64,000 nucleotides of DNA from Microcebus murinus (Eukaryota > Chordata > Mammalia > Primates > Cheirogaleidae): assembly GCF_040939455.1 (NCBI RefSeq), contig NC_134108.1, forward strand, positions 36,190,501-36,254,500, written 5' to 3'. Each line of letters begins with the position of its first letter. Positions within the stretch are counted from its first letter, which is position 1. Of this stretch, positions 1 through 11,879 are shown piece after piece. Both the position numbers and the translations under genes were made by a program. The notes under the pieces were generated by a model. That model saw only the letters and a list, made by a program, of their open reading frames with translations, made no database searches and was not told the DNA's origin.

Positions 1-429
1 AAATAGAAGTTCCTTTGAGGAGATTAATGGCTGGCTTCATCCCAAGAAAGCTGCAAAAGAAAGCTCAGAATGGCTCAGCACGATCAACCTCTTGGGAAAG
101 TGGCAGATGCAGAGTTCACTTCTGAGTTCCATTTTTGCCTGTCTCAAAAATTGTCTGAATATCTGTTTCTGCCTCACCCCAATCCATTGAATACTCCATA
201 TTCCAAAAACCTGTAGTTAGAAGAACTGAAGCATCTTCCTTTCATGTAAGTGAAGAACATGCTCGAATTATTTAATACTCAGATATTGACTGTGACCCTT
301 CCACCTGCTGTGTCCAAGTGTCCTGGGAGCAAAAAGGGTCTAGAGGGCAGGAAATTCCCTGGAATTGGAAAGTTCATTTTTTTAAAAAAATTATCAAATA
401 TCTTGATAGTATCTTTGGAGCTCCATACT
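1..429. other. unassigned AT-rich stretch
   Basis: I see no recognisable repeat, exon or RNA here. Short open frames have no familiar domain. Confidence 0.4.
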
Positions 430-1150
430 TATGTATTCAGCTGCCTTAAATGTCTTAGCAGACATTTCAAACTTACCATGTCCAAACTACATTCCTGCTC
501 TTCTTCCTAATACCTGGCCATACCTGACTGTACCCACTGCCTTTCTGTCTCAGCTGATGACAATCGTATCCATCCAGACATTAAGTCTCAAGCCCGTGGA
601 CTCATCCTCGACTCATCCCTTTTTCTCATACCATAGAACCTGTCAGAAAACAATAAAGGATTTGCCTTCAAAGTATATACAAAATCTGACCTCTTTTAAC
701 CATGTCCACTGCTGCCTCACAGGTCCAAGTTGCCATTTCTCTCACCTAGATTGCTGCAATAGCCTTCTAACTTGTTTTCCTATTTGCAACCATTTGTTTT
801 CACTCATAGTCTACTTGCAACAGAGCAGCCAGCCTGATCATTGAAGAGTGTAAGTCAGATCATGGCACTCCTTTGTTCAAAATCTTCCACGAGTCCAATC
901 TACTCTGAGTAAAGGCCAACACTGTTACAGTGGTCTCCCTTGGTCACTCTTCTCTAGACGTCGTAAGCTTCTTTGTGATTACTTGAACATAGAAACTCAT
1001 GGCAGCCTTTAGGCACTAGATATTCGCTCTGTACCTCTTTCAAGATTTGTTCAAATGTCACCTTCTAGATGATGCTTACCTTGATCTCTCTATTTTAAAT
1101 TGCTCCTTTCTTGGCACTTGCAATAGCTCTAATGCTACTCTATTATTTTC
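430..1150 (+). repeat. LINE/L2 fragment, 3' part
   Basis: The sequence follows the L2 ORF2-to-3'-end pattern in order: a 'catttcaaacttaccatgtcc' type block, then 'ctcatcctcgactcatccc', then 'attgctgcaatagccttct', then 'cagatcatggcactcctt', then 'aaatgtcaccttctagatga'. These blocks correspond to the C-terminal end of the L2 reverse-transcriptase ORF and its short 3' region. It is heavily mutated, and the open frame at 431-844 is a by-product. The boundaries are approximate, and a second L2 copy in the same orientation lies downstream at about 1690-2800. Confidence 0.72.
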
Positions 1151-1690
1151 CACAGTAATTTAATCCGATGTATGAATAAGTCTTTTTTTATTCCATTTCT
1201 AAAGTTAATTGTGTGGTTGATCTGGGTTATTTTGGCACTAATGGTATGGATAGAAATTGCTGGGTCTGATCCTTCTTGGGGAAACTGAATATAAGTTGTA
1301 ATTTTGACCTGGTTTTCTATTTAGAGAAAATACCTCTGTATTTTATCCACATTCAAATTTACCTCTATCCCCATCCAACCTTAAGGTCTATGAGCTCATT
1401 TCCAAGGGTAGGGTCTTTATCCTCTGGGCCATAGTTGATTGCTCACTCTGGTTTGGATGCGGTGTCCTTCTGTTTCTTTTCTTTATCAATTACCTAAATC
1501 CTCCCACTCTACTATTCTTTTACCCTCAAAAAAAAATCAAAATTTAAAAAGCATTGACATCTCTCTCTCTCTCCTCTCTACCTGTCTCTCTCTCTCTCTT
1601 CTTCCCATTTGCAGCCAGTCTTTCTGAAGGATTATTCTACACTTGCTCCTCATATGTCTTTGATTTCACAATTTGAAGCAGTTAGGCTCC
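1150..1690. other. unassigned, with CT-rich low-complexity tract
   Basis: There is no clear repeat assignment. A CT-rich simple tract lies at about 1558-1602. The stretch may be diverged L2 sequence linking the two flanking copies, but I cannot show this. Confidence 0.35.
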
Positions 1691-2800
1691 CACTTTCTCC
1701 TCTTTAGTGATACTGTTCTCACTAGGATGATATCCAGTGATTTTCAGGATGCCAAATCTGTGGAAAGTATTCAGATCATATTTTGCCTGGCTTGGCTTCA
1801 GTTCTAACTCCACTGAAAACCCTCCAGGGTCTTGAAGTTATCACATCCCTTAGCCTTAGTGACCATAATCTTTTCTGTTTTTTCTCCTATCAATTTATAA
1901 ATTTCAGTCTTCTTTTTGGGTTTTTTCTCTTTGAAAGAACATTAAATAACTGTGCTCCCAAAGTTGTCTCCTGTGCTTTATTTGCTTCTCTTTTCACATA
2001 GTTCTGTGCTTGCCTTTTGTACTGTATAAAGATCTAGCATCCTGACTCATTGGATATCATTCTAGTGAGAATAGTTTTAATATAAAGGTGAAGGTGGAAA
2101 TTTGATTGCTCTGAGTTGTGAAATGAAAGGCATGTGAAAATGTAAAATAATCCTTCAAAAATCTGGCTGCAAATGGAAAGAAGACTCCCAAATTCACTCC
2201 TGCAGCTGAGGTCTCCCTCTAGTGCTCTGAACTCCAATGAGCAGCTGCATACTGGGTGTCATTACTTGGATGAGCTCAGGGTAACTCAGACTCATCTCAT
2301 TCAGCACGGAGTCCTCTCTGCCCTCAACTCTGGACCTCTTCTCCTGCTCTCTGTCACAGAGAATGGCACTATTATCTACTCTATTGCATTAGGCCAAATC
2401 CCAGAAGTTATCATTGACAACACCTGCACCCATACCTCCACGCTACTAAGCCTTAGTTTCTACCACTAAGGATCTATAAACTTAAGTCTCTCTTTTCCAA
2501 CCTCATTGCCACTACTTTAATCTGGCAGAATGTACTGTTATAAGTTGCCAATTCATTTTACATAGTGCTGCCAAGTGATCTTTCTAAAAATGCAATCCTA
2601 TCACACCAGTCCTCTTTTTAAAAAATCTTTCTCATTCTTTCACGAGAAAATTCAAAATCTTTTACCTGGCATATGTGACATTTCAAAATTTTGCTTCCTG
2701 CCTTTCACACCAACTTTGTTTCCATTGCACTGTATGTTCTAGCCTCACTGAACTACTTGTAGTGTTCATAAATGCCATTCTCTCTAACAATTCCTCCAAC
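1690..2800 (+). repeat. LINE/L2, longer diverged copy
   Basis: Blocks matching the L2 consensus appear in order: a 'ccagtg...gatgccaaatctgtgg' region, 'tgctctgaactcc', 'tacttggatgagctcagg', 'ctgccaagtgatctttctaaaaatgcaatcc', and finally 'tagcctcactgaactacttg'. It covers more of ORF2 than the first copy and has the same orientation. Frames are thoroughly interrupted. The family is mammalian-wide and inactive. The 5' limit is uncertain. Confidence 0.62.
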
Positions 2801-2984
2801 GTCTAATAGCCCTTGCCCCTGATGTTGCATGAAAGGAAATCATTGCATTCACCCAGAGAACTCTTATTGTTTCTCCCAAACTCAGCGTAGGGGTCACCTT
2901 CTCAGTCTCTGTTAGATGTAAGATAAAGCCTTCTTTTGAAAATTTGCGTCTAAATTTCATAATTTTCAAAATCAACCCATGTTC

Positions 2985-3500
2985 ACTCTAGAAAAAGTAT
3001 AAAGAGGAAAATAGAAATTATTCATAATTCTACCATTTATTTATTCCCTGTTAACACACTATATAATATATATACTAATAAAAACACAATTTTGTACAAA
3101 ATTTTAAATACTATCATATTAGATATGCTGTTTAACTACACTTTTTTCCTCAGCAACATATAATTAACATCTTATAATGACAACAAATAGAACTCTAGAT
3201 CTTTTTTTTGGTAATGGTTATATATGTTTCATTATAGATAATGGATATATACCCATAATATATAGCATAAAGCTCTTAATCCCCTATTATCAAGTGGCTT
3301 CAGTTTTTTTTTCTATTAATTACCAATCTTATTAAAACAAACATGTTGGTTCAACTATCAAATTATTTTTAAGGTTATATTATTCAGAATGGAATTATTG
3401 GGAAATGTACACTTTAATACTTTTTGCAAAATGTTATTTAATCCTTTTATAAACAATATCAAACTGTATTTTAAATATAGCCTAAACTAGGTAAAACATA
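2985..3500 (+). repeat. Old LINE-1 (L1ME-type) 3' end
   Basis: The order of motifs is that of old L1M 3' ends: 'aaaatagaaattattcataattctaccattta', 'ctgttaacac', an AT-rich block, 'atggaattattgggaaatgtac', then a final AT-rich segment. The same family appears again at about 31190-31500. Divergence is high and boundaries are approximate. Confidence 0.5.
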
Positions 3501-3509
3501 TCACAGCAA

Positions 3510-6500
3510 TTTTGAACTACTTCAAAGGTACAGGATCTTTAAAATGCCTATGATGAAGAAACTGTGTTAGATAATATGCATTTTTATGTTATTTCTTGCT
3601 GAAATTAGGAGCAAGGGCTTTTGGACCAGTCATGATGCTCATGGAGTTAGAATCTCTGGGGGAGTCATAGGAGGTTCTGAGATATTTTAAAAACAGAAAC
3701 TTGGAATTACTAGTAGCTGTTAACTAATGGTAAGGACAGCCCTGCCTGGATTTCCTCTTGTTCTCTTTTCTTCATAATCGATGGTTCTGATATGGCAAAA
3801 GGAAGGGGAACTGTGGATGCATTGTTGGTATTATTTTAGTCACAGGGATGATAGAGTGTATGCTTAGGAAGAAAACCCTCCTGAAGGCATCCGACAGAAA
3901 ACAAGGGAGAATCACTGGGCTCATGCAAAAGTACCAATCAGTCCTCTGGAGCTTTCATAGTCTCTTAAGTAGCCTCTGGTGCACTTACAACAGTCAGAGA
4001 GTAAGACATGAAATAATGAATCAGAGAGTGGTTAATAACAGAAGGCAGACTTCAGGCAGTAAAAAAGAAAAGGGGAAAAAATAAAAAGGAGAGAAGAGAG
4101 AAAATTAAAATGTGTAAATTACACAATGAAATCTTAAAATAGATGACATGCAGAGGCAGTTAAAATAAAAGATATTGTCATCCTGAAAAATGGAAGCCAA
4201 ACCTTTTAATATCTCTCCAGGAGGTTAAATTCTGTCGGGAATTGGGAACGGGATTTTAAGGTGTTTATCAGCACATTATTCCTACATACACAGCAAGAAT
4301 TTTGCTAAGAGATTAGCAGAGTTTTATCATCTTTTTTCTCAGAAAGGCTAAAACATGTTTGAGGGTGTGAACGGAGACCAATAGACAGGAAATAAAAATT
4401 TCCAAGGGGAAGACTATCTGGCATGAGGGAAACGCAGTCCAGTGGGAAGAGGGCTGGAGTTGCACCTAGGTACAGGTACTATCACATTGCAAGCTTTATT
4501 TAGGGAATTTTACATTTAAAATTTGATGCTTTCATATTTTTAAAAAACATGTTTAGTTTGTTAATATTTTCCTCTTCTTCTGTTAAAGCAAATATGTACT
4601 TTATTTTCTCTAGCCCCTATTGAATCTGACTGCTCTCATTTGAGGAAGCTATTGAAGTGCTGACAGATCTGTCTCTAGAGAGGGCTGCTCCCAGCCTTCA
4701 GCCAAGTCCAAGATAATAAAAGAAAAGAGGTTAACTCTTGAATGTCTGGAAGAAGGTGTGAGATATAAAACTATACACATGTTTTTCCCTCCTTCCCACT
4801 TCTCTACCTAAAACAAGAGTGTCAATATAGAGTGTGCTACAGGGACCTCAAAATGGTCTTCCCAAGTCATGAATCTTCATGTTAGGTTTAGGATTAAGGG
4901 TTTGACTTTTAAAAGCAAGTAAGTCTTGCAGTTGCAAGGTAAACCCATCAATCGCTTGCAATTAATGTAGCAAACTCAGCTGTCCTGAATGCATTTAAGT
5001 TCCTTTAAGGATTAATATGCCTTGATTAGAACAATGAATAAGTAAGAAGAATCAGTAAAAATGAAGGAGTGTGTCTTTTAGGTGCATTGCTTGAAACAGG
5101 GAAGACAGACTTTGTTTTGGGGATACATGGAAAATTCTGAGCTACTTTATAATATTTCAAAGTTAATCTAGTTGATATTTCCACCCAACAGATGAATAAA
5201 AGAATTACCAGTAAACAGACATTTAAAAAAATATCATTCCTCCCTCTGAATTCTTCATTAATAGGAAGAACTATAGAGGCAGAAAGTGGGAGTTGAAGGG
5301 ACAAAACACATATGGCATGTGTGAGTTCTGTTCTGGAGAGATTTTTTTTTAGCACTCAGCATTAAAAATATTTTTCTCCCTGCTTTGTCTTTGGGGAATG
5401 CTACAGAATGGTTTAATCATCTGGCTTTGGTATCCGACTGCCTAGGGCAGCTGTAGCCTTTCTTATCATTATGTTTCACTGAGTGTCACCTTTCCCAGAC
5501 AACTTACAGGATCAGGATAAGAAAAATTGTTTCTTTATGCTGTAGATATAACAAAACCACAGGCTGCTCGCAGCCCACCAAATGAATGGCCAGCATTTAA
5601 AATCGACCTGAATTAAATGAGGCATTTGATTATAAATGCTAGACACTCAATTTAGAAACTGTGGCTTAAAGAAGGAAACAACATATGACTATGGATTGTT
5701 CGTTTTGCATGAGAGGCAAAATGGGATGTTATGACCAGAATAGAATATTTTTTGAGGCGTGAGTGAATTCTAATGACTGTGGTGACCCCAAACAGCTTTG
5801 TACATGTGACCCTATAAACTGGGTATTTAAATGGCATTTGCATCAATATTTTTATCCCTGGAAAGAAACACAAGAACAAAGTATACATTTTTATTTCACA
5901 TATCATGTCAATTTTAAAATACTGCAAGTAAGGTGGAAAAAAATCAAATAGAAGTTTTTTTTCCCTAGGTAGGAAAATTTTTAATGTATGAATAATTAGA
6001 TAATTCCTATAGTTAGAAAATGTTTGAGAAGGTATATTTGGTGATTGACATCCGTTTACCGCTACCTCAAAAGTTTTGTTTATGAAGGTTTCAATATTGC
6101 ATTTTTAACTTAAGAAATACTATAGATTAGGATAGTGTGATATGTTGCTTTTCTGATAATGAGGCTCAGGAGTCTGGGCTCTAAAATAGTACAAGGATTT
6201 TTTACAGAATGACCAGTCAGTGCTGCTGAGATGACAGATTAGATTGATGTTTTGCTGTAGAGGTAAGAACTTAGCTGAGATGGCTGTTCAGCAGTCTCAG
6301 AGGAAAAATTTATTATATTTCTACACTGCCAGAAATGTAGAGCTTGTCTATGCTTTTCTTTGCAATAAGGTTGGACACAGAAGCATAATTAAGAACTAAT
6401 TAATTTTATCCTGCTTTATTATACTTAACACTTTCACACATTATAGTAATACACCACCAAAAAATAATATAAATTTATGCATTTAGTTTTTTAGGACACT

Positions 6501-6880
6501 CCCTTGAATCTAAATGATTAGCATTTTTGTTGTAAGTATTCTGGACTTTTTTCTATCTATAACATGGGGACATAAACATTCTGTTTCTTTTGCTTTTAAT
6601 GGTCTTTCAGTGATTAATGTGATTATAATTTTAATTAAAATAAAGCCATTGTAACAAGGCATGATATAAAATATTAATAGTGGGGTAATTATAATTGAAA
6701 ACATATTAAGTACTATGCATAGCATCATGTGCTGAAATATAGTTATGTCAGATAAGAAATCTGTTCTCCTAGAGATGACACATAAGTGGGATAAGCCAGA
6801 CAAAAATAAAAGTACAATATTAATTGACCAATAAATAAATGGGCACGTGTAGTGTGGGCCAGCTAAAATTGAAGGAGAAA
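3510..6880. other. long stretch without recognised gene or repeat
   Basis: No exon, RNA gene or confident repeat is visible in these 3.4 kb. A weak MIR-like block may lie at about 5405-5500 ('catctggctttggtatccgactgcc'), but it is too degraded to call. Two moderately GC-balanced patches, about 4150-4420 and 5540-5650, contain homeodomain-like TAAT cores and could be conserved non-coding sequence. That is conjecture from composition only. Confidence 0.35.
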
Positions 6881-7936
6881 ACCATTGCCTTATTGGCCTC
6901 AAAGGATGTGTTCAGGACCACCAGAATATTGGAAAGGAGAGAAAAACAGTGAAAGACACCAAAATCTGCCTATAAAATTTTCTCAAATATTGAGCTAACC
7001 CCTGAATTGCATATGTGCATGTGAGTTTCTGAAGTGTCCAGGAAGAAAACAAGAGCTAGACAGCTAAGAAGAGCTAAGCAGAGACTTCAACTGCAGAGAT
7101 AAGAAAATTTTGAGTTCAAGACTTGACAAACTAAAGGCACCTGGTAAACACTCAAACATCCACATCTTAAGAGTAAAAACAATGTCCTAGGACTAAATGA
7201 TTTCCTCAGGATTAAGAGGCAAATCAAAATAGTCCCACTCTAACAAAGCATAACACCAAACTTCTAAAATTTAAAGTTATCTGCCAGTCATTTAGCTCCC
7301 TGACAGAAAAGAACTCAACAATCTTCAGGGGAAATAAACAAAAGCCCAAGATTTCACAATGTATTATTCATAATGTCTAGTACCAATGAGAAATTTCTAG
7401 GCATAGGAAGAAACAAGAAAATATGAGAAAGAAAAAAAAATAGAAAGAATAAAATATGAGCAAGATTTGAAATTTTACAATAAAGAATTGAAAATAACTA
7501 ATAGGAATGTGATAAAGAGTCTATAGCATAAAAATTTATAATAAATTAAGACATGGATTTCAAGAGATATTTATAACAAGAATCAAATAGAAACCTTAGA
7601 ACCAAAATATATAATATCTGAAATCAAATATTTATTGGATAAGATAAATAGTATTGTTTGTAACAAAGAAGAAAGAATCATTATACTTGTACATAGTTCA
7701 ATATATATACCTTCCATAATGAAGCACAAAAAGAATAAATGTAATACAATTAAGAGAGATTCAGTAATGTTTGATACTGTATCAAGCTGTCTTACATAGA
7801 TATTATTGGAGTCTGAGAAAAATAGAAGATAGAGGATGGGGCAGAAATAAAATTTGAAGAAATATTGGCTGACATGTTTCCAAATTTCATTTTTTAAAAA
7901 GCAACCCACAAATTAAATAAGCTCAATGAATAGCAA

Positions 7937-7961
7937 AAAAAAAAAAAAAAAAAAAAAAAGC
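7937..7961 (+). repeat. poly(A) run, about 25 bp
   Basis: A pure run of A lies inside the old L1M. It probably arose by expansion of an A-rich patch, because no second element with its own 5' end is visible before it. Confidence 0.85.
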
Positions 7962-8142
7962 AAAGAAAATGGATCACAGTCACATGACAGTCAAACTGGT
8001 GAAAACAAAAGATAAAGAAGAAATCTTAAAAGCAAACAGGAAACAGGATAAGAAAATGCACGGACTTTTCTCAGAAAACAATAGAGGCTATAACACAATA
8101 GTAATTTTTAAAGTAGTGAAGAAACAAAATAAAACCAACTGT

Positions 8143-8158
8143 CAAGCTGGAATTTTAT
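8143..8158. repeat. left target-site duplication of nested L1
   Basis: 'caagctggaattttat' is repeated exactly at 9571-9586. The two 16-bp copies bracket the younger L1, and removing one copy plus the insert restores a continuous old-L1 sequence. Confidence 0.9.
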
Positions 8159-8740
8159 TATTATTATTTTATTTTAGTGTATAATGGGGGTATAAGTGTT
8201 AAGATTATGTATATTGCCCATGCCCCCTCCCCCCTCGAGTCAGAGCCTCAAGCATGACCATCCCCCAAACGTTGCACATCTCATTCATTGTGTTTGTATA
8301 TACCCATCCCCTCCCCCTCCCACCCACCTGCCCAATACCCGATAAATGTTATTTCTATATGTCCACTGAGGTGTTGATCCGTTAATACCAATTTGCTGGT
8401 GAGTACATGTGGTGATTGTTTTTCCATTCTTGAGATACTTCACTTAGTAGAATAGGTTCCAGCTCTATCCAGGAAAATACAAGAGGTGCTATATCACCAT
8501 TGTTTCTTAAAGCTGAATAGTACTCCATGGTATGCATATACCACATTTTATTAATCCATTCATGAATGGATGGGCACTTGGGTTGTTTCCACAACTTTGC
8601 AATTGTGAATTGTGCTGCTATAAACATTCAAGTACAGGTGTCTTTTTTGTAAAGTGATTTTTGATCTTTTGGGTAGATGCCCCAGTAGTGGAATTGCTGG
8701 ATCAAATGGTAGATCTACTTGTATCGCTTTAAGGTATCTT
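8159..8740 (-). mobile_element. Young strepsirrhine LINE-1, 3' half (minus strand)
   Basis: Read on the minus strand this is the ORF2 C-terminal end followed by the lineage-specific L1 3' UTR and a degenerate A-rich tail, seen as 'tattattattttatttta' at the left edge. The minus frame 8627-8382 encodes the typical ORF2 C-terminal motifs, including 'AKLWKQPKCPSIHEW' and 'MWYMHTMEYYSA'. The 3' UTR shows the 'tataatgggggtat' motif shared with the copies at 11.4, 29.0 and 36.2 kb. At about 8740 the sequence switches abruptly to the opposite strand of the same L1. Confidence 0.9.
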
Positions 8741-9570
8741 CAAACTATACTATAAGGCTATAGTAATTAAAACAGCTGGACATTGGCACAAGAACATGGA
8801 CATTGACCAGTGGAACAGAACCAAGAACCCAAATATAAAACCATTCTCATATAGCCAGCTAATCTTTGACAAAGCAGACAAAAACATACACTGGGGGAAA
8901 GAATCCTTATTCAATAAATAGTGCCGGGAAAACTGGATAGCCACATGTAGAAGACTGAAACAAGACCCACACTTTTCACCTCTCAACTCACGCTGGGTAA
9001 TAGACTTGAATATTAGGTGTGAAAGTATTAGAATTCTAGAGGAAAACGTTGGAAATGCTCTTCTAGACATTGGCCTAGGCAAAGAATTTATGAAGAAGAC
9101 CCCAAAGGCAATCACAGCAGCAACAAAAATAAATAAATGGGACCTGATTAAATTAAAAAGCTTCTGCACAGCCAGAGAAACTCTCAAGAGAGCAAACAGA
9201 CAACCCACAGAATGGCAAAAAATTTTCACAAGCTACACATCCGATAAAGGGCTGATAACTAGAATCTATTTAGAACTCAGGAAAATCAGCAAGAAAAAAA
9301 TCAAACAACCCTATCAAAAAATGGGCAAAGGACATGAACAGAAACGTCTCAAAAGAAGACAGAATAATGGCCAACAAACATATGAAAAAATGCTCAACAT
9401 CTCTAATCATCAGGGCAATGCAAATCAAAACCACAGTGAGATATCACTTAACTCCAGTGAGAATGGCCTTTATCAGAAAGTCCCCAAACAATAAATGCTG
9501 GCGTGGATGCGGAGAGATAGGAACACTCCTACACTGCTGGTGGGACTGCAAACTAGCACAACCTCTGTGG
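8741..9570 (+). mobile_element. Young LINE-1, inverted 5' half (twin-primed)
   Basis: This is plus-strand ORF2 sequence lying upstream, in L1 order, of the minus-strand part. The frame 9006-9494 encodes ORF2 residues from the RT-downstream and cysteine-rich region. It ends at 'aacctctgtgg', and the minus part begins about a dozen bases later in L1 order at 'agataccttaaagcg'. The copy at 29540-29580 shows the uninterrupted version of this junction. A short loss at the inversion point and flanking TSDs are the expected products of twin priming. The copy is 5' truncated and inactive. Confidence 0.9.
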
Positions 9571-9586
9571 CAAGCTGGAATTTTAT
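9571..9586. repeat. right target-site duplication of nested L1
   Basis: Exact 16-bp partner of 8143-8158. The old L1M continues immediately after it. Confidence 0.9.
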
Positions 9587-10945
9587 ATTCAGAAAAACTG
9601 TTTTTTTTTTGTTCCTGCCAATAAAGTAATAAACAGAAACTGGGAGAAATTGTAGCCAGCAGATCTGCACTATTAAAAACGTTAATGGGAGTTCTTCCAG
9701 TTAAAGAGAAATGATATCTGGTGAAAGTTTAGATATATATTAAAGTAGGAAGGGCACTTGAAATGTTAAACATGTAGGTAAACATAGAATGTTAGTTTAT
9801 CTCTTTGAACTTTAAAAGCTAATTCATTGAAAAATACAAATATAATAAAAATATATTGTGGAGTTAATAACACTTAGAAGAATAATATATGACAACATGC
9901 AAATAACAAAAATGATTTAAATGAGATTATGCATTTTTGAAGATTTTACATTTACATGAATTGGTATAATATTATGTTAGATTGTGGTAATTAAAGATGC
10001 ATACTGTAATCTTTTCAATAACCCCTAAATAATACAAAGTGATATATCCAAAGAGACAATAGAAGACATAGATTGAAGAAACAAAATATGTGTTAAATTA
10101 TTAAGTATGGAAATCATACTAAGCATGCTCTCTGACCACAATGTAATTATATTATGTATTAATAATAATAAGATACCTAGAGAATCTCCAAATCCTTAGA
10201 TATTAAGCACCACACTTCCAAATAGCCCATGGGTTACAGAAGAAATCACAAGGTAAACTACAAAATAATTTAAACTGAATGTTGATAAAATCACAAAAAT
10301 TAAAATTTATGAAATGCAGCTAAAATTGTGGTTAAAGGGAAATTCATATTATTAAAAGAAGAAAAATATAAATCAATAATCTGGGTTTTCACTAAAATGC
10401 TCCAAAAGAAGGACAAATAAAACCTGACAATAATAAAAAAAGGAAATAATAAAGATAAGAATAATAATAAAATAGAAAATATTAACAATAGAGAAAATCA
10501 ACAAAGTCAAATGTTGGCTAGAAAGATTAATGAAATGATTATTAATAAATTTGAGACACTCCTAGAAAAATGTATCAACAAAGGAAAATAAAAGAAAACT
10601 CTTGCTGATATCACAAATGATGAAGGAAACATCATTTTGTAACTAATTTTTTGAAAGGTTAATAAGGGAATATTTTGCTAATAAATCTGACAACTTACAT
10701 AAAAAACATAGTCTACCAAAACTAACATAACATTATGCTGAGTGAAAGAAGGCAGAAATTAAAGAATATGTGCTCTGCGATATCATTAACATTAAGATAT
10801 TAACGTTAGCAAACTAAGTTATATTAATAGAAATAAGAACAGTGGTTGCCTCTGGTGGTTGTGGGCGAGCAAGGATTGACTGGAATGAGTGCACAAAATA
10901 TATTTATTTTATGTTATGTAAATTATATCTCGATTAAAAATAAAA
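9587..10945 (+). repeat. Old LINE-1 (L1M), right of nested insertion
   Basis: The sequence continues the old L1 interrupted at 8158. After an inter-ORF region comes ORF2 from about 10130, with blocks such as 'aatagcccatgggttacagaagaaatcacaagg' and 'atgcagctaaaattgtgg'. It jumps at about 10700 to the 3' end ('ataacattatgctgagtgaaagaaggc', 'tatgtaaattatatctcgatt'). Much of the endonuclease and RT coding sequence is deleted. The high divergence fits an old mammalian-wide L1. Confidence 0.68.
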
Positions 10946-10999
10946 ATAGAATATAGTGATAAATATTATGAGAAAATATAAGGGGTGCTCTGATAAAGG

Positions 11000-11250
11000 T
11001 TGACTGCATGAGAAGAATTAGATTTGGATTGGTTATCATTAAAGACATTTCTGGGAAAGTAGCATTTAAACTGAGACTTAACTGGCAACAAGGGACCAGT
11101 CATATAAAGATCTGCTGACAGAGGTTTCTGGGTCCAGGGCCCAGTAAATGCAAAGTCTCCATGATAAGAAAGAATCTGGCATTATTTGCGCACCAGAAAG
11201 AAAATCAATGGGGTTAGAACTTCTTAAGCCAGTGTAAGTATGCTGGCAGC
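11000..11250 (-). repeat. possible LINE/L2 fragment
   Basis: 'gcatttaaactgagacttaactgg', 'gtccagggcccagtaaatgcaaagtctcc' and 'agccagtgtaagtatgctgg' follow in reverse the L2 segment that normally reads '...catttgagc.gagacctgaa...ccagtgtggctgg'. It is weak but ordered. Confidence 0.4.
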
Positions 11251-11254
11251 TAAG

Positions 11255-11490
11255 GTTGATAGGTAAGTGGGGACCAGTATGGAATAGGAGTAACATTTAT
11301 TGGGTGTTGGGAGTGGGAGAGGGGAGGAGGGAAGGGGTATATACAACTACAACGAGTAAGATGTGCAGTGTTTGGGGGATGGACATGCTTGAAGCTCTTA
11401 CTCGAGGGGGGAGGGGGTATGGGCAATATAAGTAACCTTAACACTTGTACCCCCATAATACGCTAAAATAAAAAAATTGAAAAAGAAAAA
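11255..11490 (+). mobile_element. Strepsirrhine LINE-1, short 3' end copy
   Basis: About 230 bp of the same L1 3' UTR seen in antisense at 8.2 and 29.0 kb: 'taacatttattgggtgt', 'gatgtgcagtgtttggggg', 'acttgtacccccataatacg', then an A-rich tail of degenerate AAAAAG units. It is severely 5' truncated. No convincing TSD was found. Its start could lie 30-40 bp either side. Confidence 0.8.
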
Positions 11491-11834
11491 GAAAAAGGAA
11501 AAAAGAAATAAAATACAGGACTTATATAAGAATACGAATTTAAAATGTTATTTTAAATCTCTAGGAGGACATCAGTGATTAGTTATATAGGTAATTGGCA
11601 ATCCATATTTTACATATCTGAGCACAGGTAAGGTTTCACTTAATTTATTTTTACTTGGTATAATTAAAATTAGCAAATAAATCCTTGGAACCTATACAAG
11701 GAGGTATTTTGTAGTTAGAATGGCAGAATGTAGAAAAAAGATGGAGGGGGCAAAAAAGAGGAGAGCACAGAACAAGGACGGGACTTGAGAGGAACTGGGC
11801 CGGATGGGGAACACTGAAGAACCTTATCCAGGTG

Positions 11835-11835
<1 letters not shown>
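11490..11835. other. unassigned stretch before GT repeat
   Basis: Nothing recognised. Confidence 0.35.
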
Positions 11836-11873
<38 letters not shown>

Positions 11874-11879
11874 GTGTGT
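11836..11879. repeat. (GT)n microsatellite
   Basis: About 20 GT units with one interruption near the right end. Apparent frames here with runs of alternating TH or HT residues are artefacts of the repeat. Confidence 0.95.

Larger units (their letters stand above)
6890..8158 (+). repeat. Old LINE-1 (L1M), 5' portion, left of nested insertion
   Basis: The order matches an old L1M 5' UTR/ORF1 region: a block around 7320-7440 ('gaaatttctaggcatagg', 'aagaaacaagaaaatatgag'), then 'attgaaaataactaatagg', then an ORF1-like segment at about 7970-8150 ending 'caactgtcaagctggaatttta', where old L1s encode the C-terminal ORF1 region. It contains a pure A run at about 7937-7961. The element is cut at 8158 by a younger L1 and resumes at 9587. 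The 5' limit is approximate. Confidence 0.62.

Noticed and set aside
9006..9624. Plus-strand frames of 162 and 96 codons as host genes
   Set aside because: They are the inverted ORF2 part of the twin-primed L1.
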